Below, in pieces: positions 33,929 to 42,099 of a DNA stretch of 51,711 nucleotides (position 1 is the stretch's first letter; each line of letters opens with the position of its first letter). The notes below the pieces were generated by a model. It did no database searches, had not been told where the DNA came from, and was given only the letters and a program-made list of their open reading frames with translations. The stretch is from Streptomyces torulosus. GTDB taxonomy: Bacteria; Actinomycetota; Actinomycetes; Streptomycetales; Streptomycetaceae. Made by a program: the position numbers and the translations under genes. Location: contig NZ_LIRK01000151.1 of assembly GCF_001419765.1 (NCBI RefSeq), forward strand, positions 1 to 51,711, written 5' to 3'.

Positions 33929-36900
33929 TGGCCGGCGCCTTTCGCATAGCCGAAGGTTTTGTCGAGGTCACGGCCGACGAGTCGGGCTACGACCGGGCGA
34001 TGCAGCGGCTGAAGAACAAGAAGAACACCGTCGGCGTCGAGGTCGTCCTCGACGACAGGTCCGCGCTCGCCCAGATCGGCCGCATCACCGCGGACCGCGT
34101 CCTGAACGTCCGCGTCGACCTCGACAAGACGGCCCTGTCCCGGCTGAGGATGCAGGACGTCGAGGTGTCGGTCCTGCCGAAGATCTCTGACGCCGCCTAC
34201 CGCCGCGTACAGACCCAGCTCGACCGGCTCACCGCCGAGCGCGTGGTCAACGTTCGCGCCTCGGTCGACACTCGGGTGGCTGCGCAGGAGATCCGCAATC
34301 TGCTTCAGCGCCGTCAGGTGCGGATTGGTGTCGACGTCGACACCCGTGTTGCCGCGGACTCGCTGGCGAACCTGACCCGACGGCGCACCATGACGGTGCA
34401 GGCCCGCGCGGACACCACGGCCGCCACGAACAGCCTGCGGTTCCTCACCCGTGACCGGACCGTCAACGTCCGCGCCAACATGTCGGGCCTCGGCGCCCTC
34501 ACCAACCTCGCATCGAACGCCGGGGGCGCGGCAGGCAGCGTCGGCATGCTCGGCTCCCGGTTCGCCGCCCTCGCCGCTGCCGCACTCACCGCTCTCCCCG
34601 CCGTCGCCTCCCTCAGCCAGGCCATCGTCTCGATGGGGCCTGCTGCCGCTGTGGCCGTTCCCGCGCTGGGTGGGCTGCTCACCATGGGCGCCGCTCTCGC
34701 CGTCGGACTGCGCGGGGTCGGCGGAGCGTTCAAAGCCGCGTCCGAGGCAGGCACCCAGACCGGCGCCAAGGTTGCTGGCGCTGCACGCGCTTTGGAGTCC
34801 GCGCACCTCAACGTGGCCCGCGCCGCCCGCGCCCTGAAGGAGGCCGAGACCGACGCGGCCCGGCAGATCGCCGACGCCCAAGCGCGGGTGAAGGACGCCG
34901 CCGAGGACGTCCGTGACGCCGAGGTACGGGCCGCCGCCGACCGCAAGGCTGCACTGCGCCGGGTCGCCGATGCCGAGCGGGACCTGGCCGACGCACAGAA
35001 GGACGCCAAGCAGGCCCAAGAGGACCTGAACGAGGCTCGGAAGGAAGCGGCCGAGCAGCTCGAAGACCTCAACAGCCGCCTCGCCGGCGCGCAGCTGGAC
35101 GAGCGGCAGGCCGTCCTCGACGTCACGGACGCGGAGAAGGACCTTGCCGCGGTCAAGGCCAAAGGCTCGAAGGCGACCGCTGAGGAGTTGGCGCAGGCCC
35201 AGCTCGACTACGAGCGCGCGGTGCAGCGGCTGCGTGACCAGCAGACGGAGACGGCCCGGCTCCGCGAGGAGACCGCCGAGGCGAACCGGGCGGGCGTCGA
35301 GGGTTCCGACACCGTCCGCGACGCACAGGACAGGCTCGCCGGCTCACAGCGCGCGGTGAAGGACCGCACGCGGGACGTTCGTGATGCGCAGGTCGAGGCC
35401 GCGCAGGTCGCCAAGGACGGCGCCGAGGCGGTACGGGACGCGCAGCAGCGCCTCGCCGACGCGCAACGTGGTGTCGCCGACGCGCAGATAGCCGCCGCCC
35501 GCCAGGTACGGAGTGCGCAGGAGTCCCTCGCTGACGCGCAGCGCGCGGTGACTGCGGCGACGGAGCGGGGCGCTGCGGCCACCGACAAGTACGCGGAGGC
35601 CATGGCGAAGCTGTCGCCGAACGCGCGGAGCTTCGTCACCGCCGTACGGGACATGGGCCCGGCGTTCTCGGCCCTGCGGATGGAAGTCCAGGACCGGCTA
35701 TTCCGGGGTCTCGGGGAGTCGTTCACCCGCATGGCGACGGCTTCGCTGCCGGCGCTGCGGTCGGGGCTCGGGGGGATGGCCGACGTCCTCAACCGCATGG
35801 GCCGCGGCCTGATGGACACCTTCACGCGGCTCGCCAATCAGGGCCTGTTGAAGCGCATGTTCGACGGCTTCACGGCCGGTATGAAGCCGCTCGAAAAGGT
35901 CCCCGGCCAGTTCTCGGAGATGTTCGTCAAGCTCGGCATCGCCGCCGCGCCCGCTATGAAGCGCGTCTCGACGGCGATCGGGAACGCCTTCACCCGCGTC
36001 AGCGGCAAGCTCGATAAGGCGTTCAAGTCCGGGGCGCTGGAGAAGGCCATCAACAAGGCCCTCGACGTGGCGGTCGCGTTCGGCAAGGTCCTCGGGGACG
36101 TCTTCGGGACCGTCGGCAACATCATGGGCGCCGCCAGCAAGGGCGCCGGCGACGTCCTCGGCGGGCTCGGCGCCACGTTCAAGGAACTGCGGCGCATCAC
36201 CGCAATGCCGGAGATCCAAGAAGCCCTCACGAGCATCTTCAAGGCCCTCAACGACATCGGAAAGCTCGTCGCCATCACCTTCGGCGCGGTCCTCCAGGCC
36301 GTCCTGCCGCTGCTGGCGAAGCTCGCCCCCGTGGTGTCGGAGCTGGCCCGGAAGTTCGCCCCCGTCCTGGTGCTCCTCGCCGACACCCTCGGCAAAGCCC
36401 TCGGCCCGATCATCGACGCGCTGCTGCCGGTGGTGTCCGACCTCGGTGACATCCTCGTGCGGGTCGTCCGTATGGTCCTGCCGCTGCTGAAGCCGATCGG
36501 TGACCTGCTCGGCACGGTGGTGAAGGCGCTGGCGCCGGTGCTGCCGGTCGTCGGGAACATCGTGACGACACTCGTCGGCGCCCTGGTCAAGGGCCTTCAG
36601 CCGGTGATTGCCGCGCTGATCCCGGCGGTGGCGACGTTCGGGAAGTTCCTCGGCCAACTGGCGCCGCTCCTCACGCCGCTGTACCAGGCGTTTGCGCCGC
36701 TGGTGCCGGTCCTCGGGCAGATGGCCGCCGCGCTGATCAACCTGGCGATGCAAGTGATTACGCCGCTGCTGCCGCTGATCGTCCGTCTGGCCGGCCTGAT
36801 GTCGGGTCTGCTGGCTGGTGCGATCAACACGGTGGTGCCGGTCATCACGACCGTCGTGAAGTGGCTGACGACGTTCGCGGAGAAGGCCGCCGAGGTCGTG

Positions 36901-38571
36901 AAGTGGGTGGTCGACAAGTTCCGGTGGCTGTATGACGTGCTGGTCGGGCACAGCATCATCCCGGATTTGGTGCGGGACATTGTCCGCTGGTTCACGTCGC
37001 TGTGGACGAACACGAAGCGGATCTTCAATGTTCTGAAGGACTGGCTCGTCAAGACCTGGCGCGACTTGTGGTCGGGCATCCGGGAGCGCTGGAACAACTT
37101 CTGGTCGGGGCTGCGGACGTCGATGTCGAATGCGTGGCAGTCCGTCCGCAACAGCGTGACGAACCTGCGGACGACGGTGTCGAACGCGTGGAACGGGCTG
37201 TGGAACGGCGCCCGCGACAAGATCACGTCGATCTTCTCCACGATCCGCGACCGGATCAGTTCCTTCAAGTCGGCGATGCGGGACGCGTTCACGGCGCTGC
37301 GGGACAGCCTGGGCCGGATCTGGGACGGCGTGAAGGGGAAGATCGCCAGCCCTGTCCGCTACGTGGTTTCCCAGGTGTACAACGGCGGAATCCGCCGCAT
37401 GTGGAACGCCATCGCCGGAAAGATCAACTCCAATATCACGCTGCCCACCATCAAGCTCGGCTTCAACAAGGGCGGCGTCGTCCCCGGCCACGGGAACAGC
37501 GACACCGTCCCCGCCATGCTCACCCCCGGCGAACGCATCCTCTCCACGCAGCAGGTCGCCCAACTCGGCGGGCACCGAGGCATCGACGCGATGCTCGGCC
37601 AGGACCGGCCCACCCAGACCGGGGGGAACCCGAGCAGGCAGGAAGAGCGCCGCCGTCAGCAGGGACCGGTGCAGCACTTCGACGAAGGCGGCATCGTCGG
37701 CAACATCACCTCCGGGCTGGGCAAACTCGGCGACGCCGCCTCCTGGGCGAAAGACCTCGTCGTCGGCGGGCTGAAAGAAGCCGCACAGAAAGCACTCCGG
37801 TCCCTGGTGCGCCCACTCATCGCCCGCATCCCCAACACGGGCATCGGGAACCTCCTGCGGGGCCTGTCGAACAAGGCAGTCGACGGAATGATGGGCTGGT
37901 TCACCAAGGAAGACAAGAAAGCCGTCGGCGGGCCCGGCGTACAGAAGGCGTTGTCGTGGGCGCGCACACAGGACGGCAAGCGGTACCAGTGGGGCGGCAA
38001 CGGCAACCCCTCGTGGGACTGCTCCGGGTTCATGTCCGCCATCGAGTCCGTGATCCGTGGGCAGCGACCGCACCGCCGGTGGGCGACCGGCGCGTTCGTC
38101 GGGAACAACGGCCCCGCCGGATGGGTCCGCAACCTGAACTCCCCGTTCATGATCGGTATCACGAACGCGGGTGTCGGCCACACCGCAGGCACGATCGCAG
38201 GCGTCAACGTCGAGAGCAGGGGCGGGGACGGTGTCATCGTCGGGAAGCGGGCCCGCTCCTACAAGGACAGCCTGTTCACCAGCCGGTGGGGTTTCGCGCC
38301 GGCCGCGAAGTTCGATTCGGGTGGCCTGCTTCAGCCGGGGGCGACGATGGCCATCAACAAGACCGGGAAGCCGGAAGCTGTCCTTACGGCCGAGGAGCAC
38401 GCCGCGTTCCGGAGCATGGTCCGCAGCGGAGGCAGTTTGACCGTGACCTTCGGAGACGTCGTGATCCGGGATGCCAACTTGACCAGCCCGGCCGACCGGA
38501 AGCGGGTCGTCAACACGCTGATCGGCGACATCAAGGAAGGCCTCCGGAACTTCGACAGGGCACGCGCATGA
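33928..38571 (+). CDS. Phage tape-measure-like protein with NlpC/P60-type peptidase end
   Basis: A 1547-residue protein starting at ATG 33928 (AGAFRIAEGFVEVTADESGY). The N-terminus, with FVEVTADESGYDRAM, is typical of tail tape-measure proteins. A hydrophobic stretch lies at about 205-255, a long Ala/Asp/Arg coiled coil with DAQ repeats at about 280-550, a second very hydrophobic part at about 790-990, the GHSIIPDLV motif near 1005, and GGVVPGHGNSDTVPAMLTPG near 1185. The end carries an NlpC/P60-like domain with Cys1365 (WDCSGFMS) and His1418 (VGHTAG). In phages such proteins set tail length and help DNA pass the envelope. Here no other virion gene is present. The frame is intact and long, so it is unlikely to be decay debris. 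Confidence 0.88.
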   Translation: MAGAFRIAEGFVEVTADESGYDRAMQRLKNKKNTVGVEVVLDDRSALAQIGRITADRVLNVRVDLDKTALSRLRMQDVEVSVLPKISDAAYRRVQTQLDRLTAERVVNVRASVDTRVAAQEIRNLLQRRQVRIGVDVDTRVAADSLANLTRRRTMTVQARADTTAATNSLRFLTRDRTVNVRANMSGLGALTNLASNAGGAAGSVGMLGSRFAALAAAALTALPAVASLSQAIVSMGPAAAVAVPALGGLLTMGAALAVGLRGVGGAFKAASEAGTQTGAKVAGAARALESAHLNVARAARALKEAETDAARQIADAQARVKDAAEDVRDAEVRAAADRKAALRRVADAERDLADAQKDAKQAQEDLNEARKEAAEQLEDLNSRLAGAQLDERQAVLDVTDAEKDLAAVKAKGSKATAEELAQAQLDYERAVQRLRDQQTETARLREETAEANRAGVEGSDTVRDAQDRLAGSQRAVKDRTRDVRDAQVEAAQVAKDGAEAVRDAQQRLADAQRGVADAQIAAARQVRSAQESLADAQRAVTAATERGAAATDKYAEAMAKLSPNARSFVTAVRDMGPAFSALRMEVQDRLFRGLGESFTRMATASLPALRSGLGGMADVLNRMGRGLMDTFTRLANQGLLKRMFDGFTAGMKPLEKVPGQFSEMFVKLGIAAAPAMKRVSTAIGNAFTRVSGKLDKAFKSGALEKAINKALDVAVAFGKVLGDVFGTVGNIMGAASKGAGDVLGGLGATFKELRRITAMPEIQEALTSIFKALNDIGKLVAITFGAVLQAVLPLLAKLAPVVSELARKFAPVLVLLADTLGKALGPIIDALLPVVSDLGDILVRVVRMVLPLLKPIGDLLGTVVKALAPVLPVVGNIVTTLVGALVKGLQPVIAALIPAVATFGKFLGQLAPLLTPLYQAFAPLVPVLGQMAAALINLAMQVITPLLPLIVRLAGLMSGLLAGAINTVVPVITTVVKWLTTFAEKAAEVVKWVVDKFRWLYDVLVGHSIIPDLVRDIVRWFTSLWTNTKRIFNVLKDWLVKTWRDLWSGIRERWNNFWSGLRTSMSNAWQSVRNSVTNLRTTVSNAWNGLWNGARDKITSIFSTIRDRISSFKSAMRDAFTALRDSLGRIWDGVKGKIASPVRYVVSQVYNGGIRRMWNAIAGKINSNITLPTIKLGFNKGGVVPGHGNSDTVPAMLTPGERILSTQQVAQLGGHRGIDAMLGQDRPTQTGGNPSRQEERRRQQGPVQHFDEGGIVGNITSGLGKLGDAASWAKDLVVGGLKEAAQKALRSLVRPLIARIPNTGIGNLLRGLSNKAVDGMMGWFTKEDKKAVGGPGVQKALSWARTQDGKRYQWGGNGNPSWDCSGFMSAIESVIRGQRPHRRWATGAFVGNNGPAGWVRNLNSPFMIGITNAGVGHTAGTIAGVNVESRGGDGVIVGKRARSYKDSLFTSRWGFAPAAKFDSGGLLQPGATMAINKTGKPEAVLTAEEHAAFRSMVRSGGSLTVTFGDVVIRDANLTSPADRKRVVNTLIGDIKEGLRNFDRARA

Positions 38572-38873
38572 CGACCCAACCGCCCGCCCTGCGCTGGCCC
38601 CTTCCCGGCCCCTCCATCGGCGTCACAGGACAGCCAGTCGTCTGCCCCGAGTGCGGGGAGCGGGAGCGTCTGCTGATCGGTCTCGACCTCGACGACCACA
38701 GCGACGAGCCCTCGTTCATGGCGTGCCCCGCCGGGCACCGGTGGCTCGAAGCGGGAATGCCGCGCCATGTCGGGGCGCAGCTGCTGGCGGATGCCTTCGA
38801 CATCGACCCGAGCCTGTACGGGCGGCTCGACGAGCTACGGGACGTGCACGGGGGAGAGGAGCCGGGGACGTGA
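38568..38873 (+). CDS. Zinc-ribbon protein A downstream of the tape measure
   Basis: 101 residues with CPECGERERL and CPAGHRW spaced about 35 residues apart, a probable Cys3His zinc ribbon. ATGA overlap with the tape-measure stop. The next gene encodes a paralogue. In phages the place after the tape measure is held by distal tail proteins, but this protein does not resemble them. Confidence 0.7.
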   Translation: MTTQPPALRWPLPGPSIGVTGQPVVCPECGERERLLIGLDLDDHSDEPSFMACPAGHRWLEAGMPRHVGAQLLADAFDIDPSLYGRLDELRDVHGGEEPGT

Positions 38874-39112
38874 TCGCCGACATCACCATGCCGCCCATGT
38901 TCAAGGCCGGCATCATCATCAAGTGCCCCGTGTGTGGGCGGGACGACGAGTTGCAGCTGACGGCGGACACGTCGGATACGAGTGAGACGGCGGCGTTCGT
39001 GAAGTGCGATGCCGGGCACCAGTGGGCCGAGCCGCGGGTGACCCGCCGGTTCGCCGCCGAGGTGTGCGAGATGCTGGCGAAGAACCACCCGGAGGTCATC
39101 ACCTGGGTCTGA
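38870..39112 (+). CDS. Zinc-ribbon protein B, paralogue of the preceding gene
   Basis: 80 residues with KCPVCGRDDELQL and KCDAGHQW in the same spacing as in the preceding protein, followed by a helix (RRFAAEVCEMLAKNHPE) aligned with its RHVGAQLLADAF. GTGA overlap with the preceding gene. Tandem duplication is evident; function unknown. Confidence 0.68.
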   Translation: MIADITMPPMFKAGIIIKCPVCGRDDELQLTADTSDTSETAAFVKCDAGHQWAEPRVTRRFAAEVCEMLAKNHPEVITWV

Positions 39113-39164
39113 GCGTCGGAGCGCGCCCCTCCACGGCCGTAACGACCGCGCTGGCCACCGCCAG

Positions 39165-39186
39165 GGGTCCGCACTACTGCGGACCC
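39165..39186. terminator. Bidirectional hairpin between the tape-measure cassette and the DUF5753 operon
   Basis: GGGTCCGCA (39165-39173) and TGCGGACCC (39178-39186) around a CTAC loop, between convergent genes, ending one base before the stop of the DUF5753 gene. Confidence 0.8.
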
Positions 39187-39187
39187 T

Positions 39188-40039
39188 TCAGCGAAGCGCC
39201 TCGATGGCTCGCAGGACCAGGGCGCGCGCCTCCGCCCCGTACACCGCCATACCGCGCAGATGCTCGAACGCCTTCGCATACTGGGCGATCTCAGAGGGCT
39301 GCGTGACCTGGACGCGGGCCGCCAACAGTTCCACCGAGACAAGCGCCTCGTCGTACATGTGGAAGGTCTCCTGAGGCCACAGAGGGCGGTCCGGTGTCGC
39401 GCTGGGGATGATGCCCAAGGAGACCGCCGGCAGCGCGCCGGCCGTAAGCAGGTAGCCGAGTTGCGCGGCCATCGCGTCACTGTCGCCCAACTGGTAGTAG
39501 AGCACTGCTTCTTCAACGACCATGGCGAACCGGTGCCCAGGTTCGTGGATGATGCGGGAGCGTTCCAGCCGCGCGGCAACGGCTTCTGCTACATCGTTGG
39601 GAATGTCGCGGAACCTGGTGATCGAGGACAGCAGCCCCAGCGCGTACCCCTCGGTCTGAAGCAGGCCAGGGACCAAGGTGGGCGAGTAGATCCGGAACAG
39701 CTTCGTCGCCTTGTACAGCGGCACGTAGCTGTTCTGTAGCTGCTTCAGGCCGGTGCGGACCTTGCGCCGCCATTCCATGTACATCGACTCGGCGGTGCGG
39801 GACTGGGCGATGATGTCGGCGGCCTGATCCGCCGCCCCGCACGCCTCGCACCATCTGCGGATGTCGTCGGCCGAGGGCGGCGTGCGCGCGCCTTCGATCC
39901 GATACGTCTTCGGGTGGCTCCAGCCGCAACGCACGGCCAGCTCAGACCCGGTGATCCCAGCGTCGGCGCGGAGTTCCTTCAGCCGCCCGGCGACTGCTTC
40001 GCGGGCGGCCTGGGCCGATGAGGACGGGGAGATGGGCAT
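39188..40039 (-). CDS. XRE regulator with DUF5753 (Scr1 family)
   Basis: 283 residues: N-terminal XRE HTH (LRADAGITGSELAVRCGWSH, PKTYRIEGARTPP) and a C-terminal DUF5753 domain (RIYSPTLVPGLLQTEGYALG; RFAMVVEEAVLYYQLGDSDA). Proteins of this family are abundant in Streptomyces and are usually paired with small DUF397- or DUF6879-type partners, as here. They act as transcription regulators, and some pairs behave like toxin-antitoxin modules. Last gene of a three-gene leftward operon. Confidence 0.88.
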   Translation of the reverse strand: MPISPSSSAQAAREAVAGRLKELRADAGITGSELAVRCGWSHPKTYRIEGARTPPSADDIRRWCEACGAADQAADIIAQSRTAESMYMEWRRKVRTGLKQLQNSYVPLYKATKLFRIYSPTLVPGLLQTEGYALGLLSSITRFRDIPNDVAEAVAARLERSRIIHEPGHRFAMVVEEAVLYYQLGDSDAMAAQLGYLLTAGALPAVSLGIIPSATPDRPLWPQETFHMYDEALVSVELLAARVQVTQPSEIAQYAKAFEHLRGMAVYGAEARALVLRAIEALR

Positions 40040-40062
40040 GAGCTGGCCTGGTCACCTTCGCG

Positions 40063-40590
40063 CTAGCTGATCGTGTACTTCTCGTGCGGGACAGCGCGTG
40101 CCCACACTGCCTCGAAGGCTTCGGCGCACAGCTTCACTGCGGCCGGATCCTCGCTGATCTCGCCGCCTCCGGAAGCGCCTTCACCAGTGAAGTGGTTCCA
40201 CCGGATCAGGCGGTCGTCGATCAGCCAGAAGTCGTTGCCGGGCAGAGCGAGATCGGATGCCTGGCGCCGGGGCAGCCACCTCACCTGCTCGCCCGCAGCG
40301 ATGTTGGTGAAGGTGCCGTCGTACAGGAAGCGGGTGTACTCGCTGACGGGTTCGGAGACGATGCGGGCTCGGCGCACGACGACCCCGCGGGCGACGGTCT
40401 CCTCGATGAGGTCGAGCCATGGCCGCCACCAGGAGGCCCGGTCGGCTGGGTCGTGGCGGAAGCCTGCTCGCCATTCGGCGAACGGTCCCATCTCGTAGTC
40501 GACGGCGTAGGAGTCGCGCATCTCCAGGTGGACGGCGGAGCGTTGCGCCGCTCCGAGCAGTTCATCGAACGTCGGCACGCTCGACGGCAT
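40063..40590 (-). CDS. DUF6879 family protein
   Basis: 175 residues of the DUF6879 type (TFDELLGAAQRSAVHLEMRD; RARIVSEPVSEYTRFLYDGT; GNDFWLIDDRLIRWNHF). These proteins occur next to DUF5753 regulators in streptomycetes and are thought to work with them. It overlaps the 86-aa gene by 29 bases and precedes the regulator by 23 bases. Confidence 0.78.
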   Translation of the reverse strand: MPSSVPTFDELLGAAQRSAVHLEMRDSYAVDYEMGPFAEWRAGFRHDPADRASWWRPWLDLIEETVARGVVVRRARIVSEPVSEYTRFLYDGTFTNIAAGEQVRWLPRRQASDLALPGNDFWLIDDRLIRWNHFTGEGASGGGEISEDPAAVKLCAEAFEAVWARAVPHEKYTIS

Positions 40591-40822
40591 CGCACGCCTC
40601 CCTGATCATGTCCACCATCCTGGCGGGGATGCGGATGACGGCCTCGTGGTCCGGGATTCCCTTGGCGTGGCCGGGAACCTCGAACGCGGCACACGTTGCT
40701 TCGAGTTCGGGATCGGGCTTCCAGCCTTGGAGTACGAGTTCCTTCTTCTCTTGGTCGACCCACACGGTGGGGCTTTCGCCGTCTCCAGTGTTGGGGTCGA
40801 TTCCGATGAACTGTAGGTGCAC
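40562..40822 (-). CDS. Small unknown protein heading the DUF5753 operon
   Basis: 86 residues starting HLQFIGIDPNTGDGESPTVW, acidic, no motif. First gene of the leftward operon with the DUF6879 and DUF5753 genes and overlapping the former. Such small proteins are a usual part of these clusters in streptomycetes. Confidence 0.7.
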   Translation of the reverse strand: MHLQFIGIDPNTGDGESPTVWVDQEKKELVLQGWKPDPELEATCAAFEVPGHAKGIPDHEAVIRIPARMVDMIREACDAVERADVR

Positions 40823-40960
40823 GGCCGCCTCCGTCGCGTGGTGTGTTCAGCGATGTACACCACCGTCCTGTGACGGTGATGACTGGTCAAGGCCGCCTCG
40901 TACTCGCGTGTACATCGGTGCACATTGCTGGAGGTGGTGCACAACGCGCTCCTAGCGTCG
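40816..40960. promoter_or_regulatory. Repeat-rich divergent control region
   Basis: CGATGTACAC (40851-40860) and GTGTACATCG (40908-40917) are perfect inverted repeats; GGTGCACA occurs directly at 40917-40924 and 40936-40943, and GGTGCAC at 40816-40822. A CACCGTC/GACGGTG hairpin lies at 40861-40878. The region separates the leftward DUF5753 operon from the rightward small genes. The repeats share GTGYACA and are probably operators of the XRE/DUF5753 protein or another regulator. Confidence 0.6.
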
Positions 40961-41030
40961 GCAGACACGACAAGGCCCCGGCGAGGTGGCTGCCTCCCGA
41001 GGCGTGGCCGACGCTACGAGGAGCGCCGAC

Positions 41031-41255
41031 ATGACAACTTCTACCACCCGCCCGGCCCAACAGACCACGGCGGAACAGCCGATCACTCTCGGCCTCCCCC
41101 TCGACGATCCGCAGCCGCCCGAGGACTGCGGGGTGTGTGCCGCGCTCGTGAAGCAGCGCGCCGAGGCCCGCGGGCGAGGAGACATGTCGAAGGTGTCGGA
41201 TCTGAACGTCGAGATCCGGAGCCATCACGCGTCGCGCCCCCGGAAGAGGCGGTGA
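41031..41255 (+). CDS. Small unknown protein
   Basis: 74 residues from the ATG at 41031 (AGGAG 8 bases upstream). Contains CGVCAALVKQRAEARGRGDM followed by a charged helix. GTGA overlap with the next gene. A WhiB-adjacent or DUF7257-like role cannot be claimed; unknown. Confidence 0.6.
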   Translation: MTTSTTRPAQQTTAEQPITLGLPLDDPQPPEDCGVCAALVKQRAEARGRGDMSKVSDLNVEIRSHHASRPRKRR

Positions 41256-41449
41256 CCGTGGAGACCCGCGAGAGCACCGAGACCGGTAGCTCGTTCCAGT
41301 GGTGTGCGTGGCACCAGGGCTACACCCGCACCGCGCGCCTGGTACGCGACCCTGCGGACCAGGGTTCCGGGGCCGGCGCACCCAGCCTGTACGCGTGCGC
41401 GCCGTGCCGCTACGCCCTCGACCTCGTCCCGCTCGGTGGGCAGTCGTGA
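41252..41449 (+). CDS. Small Cys/His-rich protein
   Basis: 65 residues with WCAWHQGYT and YACAPCRYA, a likely single zinc site. The start is the GTG at 41252 overlapping the previous stop, with an in-frame GTG at 41258 as alternative. The stop overlaps the next gene. Confidence 0.58.
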   Translation: MTVETRESTETGSSFQWCAWHQGYTRTARLVRDPADQGSGAGAPSLYACAPCRYALDLVPLGGQS

Positions 41450-41643
41450 GCGCGGCCACGGTGCCGACGGTGTGGGCCCTGTCGCGGCCGGTACGGGACG
41501 GTGTCCGCTGCCTCCGCTGCTCCCTGCCCCTCGACGACGAGCGGGTGCCCGCCGGGATAGCCCGCGGCTACTGGGGGGCCCATGATCTGAGCGTCACCGT
41601 GTACGCGCATCCGGCGTGTATGAGCCCCCGGCCTGGCGGCTGA
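41446..41643 (+). CDS. Small zinc-ribbon-like protein
   Basis: 65 residues with VRCLRCSLPLDDERVP and AHPAC, a probable Cys/His zinc site. Coupled by GTGA overlap to the previous gene; a hairpin terminator follows 37 bases after the stop. Confidence 0.58.
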   Translation: MSAATVPTVWALSRPVRDGVRCLRCSLPLDDERVPAGIARGYWGAHDLSVTVYAHPACMSPRPGG

Positions 41644-41680
41644 GCACCCCCGGCGGAGCCGCCAGGCCGGGCATGACGAA

Positions 41681-41712
41681 GGCCCCCGTCCTCGACGATC
41701 GAGGCGGGGGCC
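41681..41712. terminator. Bidirectional hairpin terminator
   Basis: GGCCCCCG-T-CCTCGA (41681-41695) pairs with TCGAGGCGGGGGCC (41699-41712) with one bulged T and a 3-base loop, between convergent small genes. Confidence 0.82.
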
Positions 41713-41723
41713 GTTGTCGTGCT

Positions 41724-41948
41724 TCAGCGGGCGCCGGCCTGGTGGGTGCGGCGCCAGGCGTTGTGGGCTCGGCGGCCGACGCGGAGCCGGAGCTTCTTGC
41801 CGAGGCAGCGCGGGCACATCCGGGTCTTGTCGCGGTGCTCGATCTCGCCGAGGCCGCCGCACCTGCGGCACGGGGCGAAGGGGCGGACGGCGCAGAGCAC
41901 GGCGTAGCCGCCGAGCCACAGGACGGCCGCGGCCATAGCGATCAGCAT
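41724..41948 (-). CDS. Small membrane-anchored zinc-ribbon protein
   Basis: 74 residues from the ATG at 41948 (GGGAGAG upstream). One N-terminal membrane segment (LIAMAAAVLWLGGYAVLCAV) and then a Cys4 ribbon (CRRCGGLGEIEHRDKTRMCP, RC). It follows the traB gene and the CTAG array in the leftward direction, about 150 bases downstream. Such small DnaJ-ribbon-like membrane proteins are common in Streptomyces conjugative elements; the role is unknown. Confidence 0.65.
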   Translation of the reverse strand: MLIAMAAAVLWLGGYAVLCAVRPFAPCRRCGGLGEIEHRDKTRMCPRCLGKKLRLRVGRRAHNAWRRTHQAGAR

Positions 41949-42001
41949 CAAGTCTCTCCCTCTCGATTCCGGCCGATTGCCGGGGTTCCAGCGGTGCCCC
42001 T

Positions 42002-42085
42002 GCTAGACGCTAGACACCTGCTCAGGGGCCGTATTGGGCGCTAGTGGGGGTGCTAGACCTAGCGGGGCGGGGTGCTAGGTCTAGC
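42002..42085. repeat. CTAG-rich repeat array after traB (candidate clt/TRS)
   Basis: Seven CTAG tetramers occur within 84 bp, although CTAG is rare in streptomycete DNA. GCTAGAC is repeated in tandem at 42002-42008 and 42009-42015 (the second as GCTAGAC within CGCTAGACACC) and again at 42052-42058. GCTAGACCTAGC (42052-42063) and GCTAGGTCTAGC (42074-42085) form a perfect 12-bp inverted repeat. The array starts 15 bp beyond the traB stop. In Streptomyces plasmids, TraB binds short direct repeats in the transfer locus clt, often near traB. Confidence 0.6.
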
Positions 42086-42099
42086 GGCCGTTTCGGGGC

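Noticed and set aside
33814-38400. Long leftward frames opposite the tape-measure gene
   Set aside because: They are antisense shadows without motifs; the rightward frame has coherent tape-measure features.
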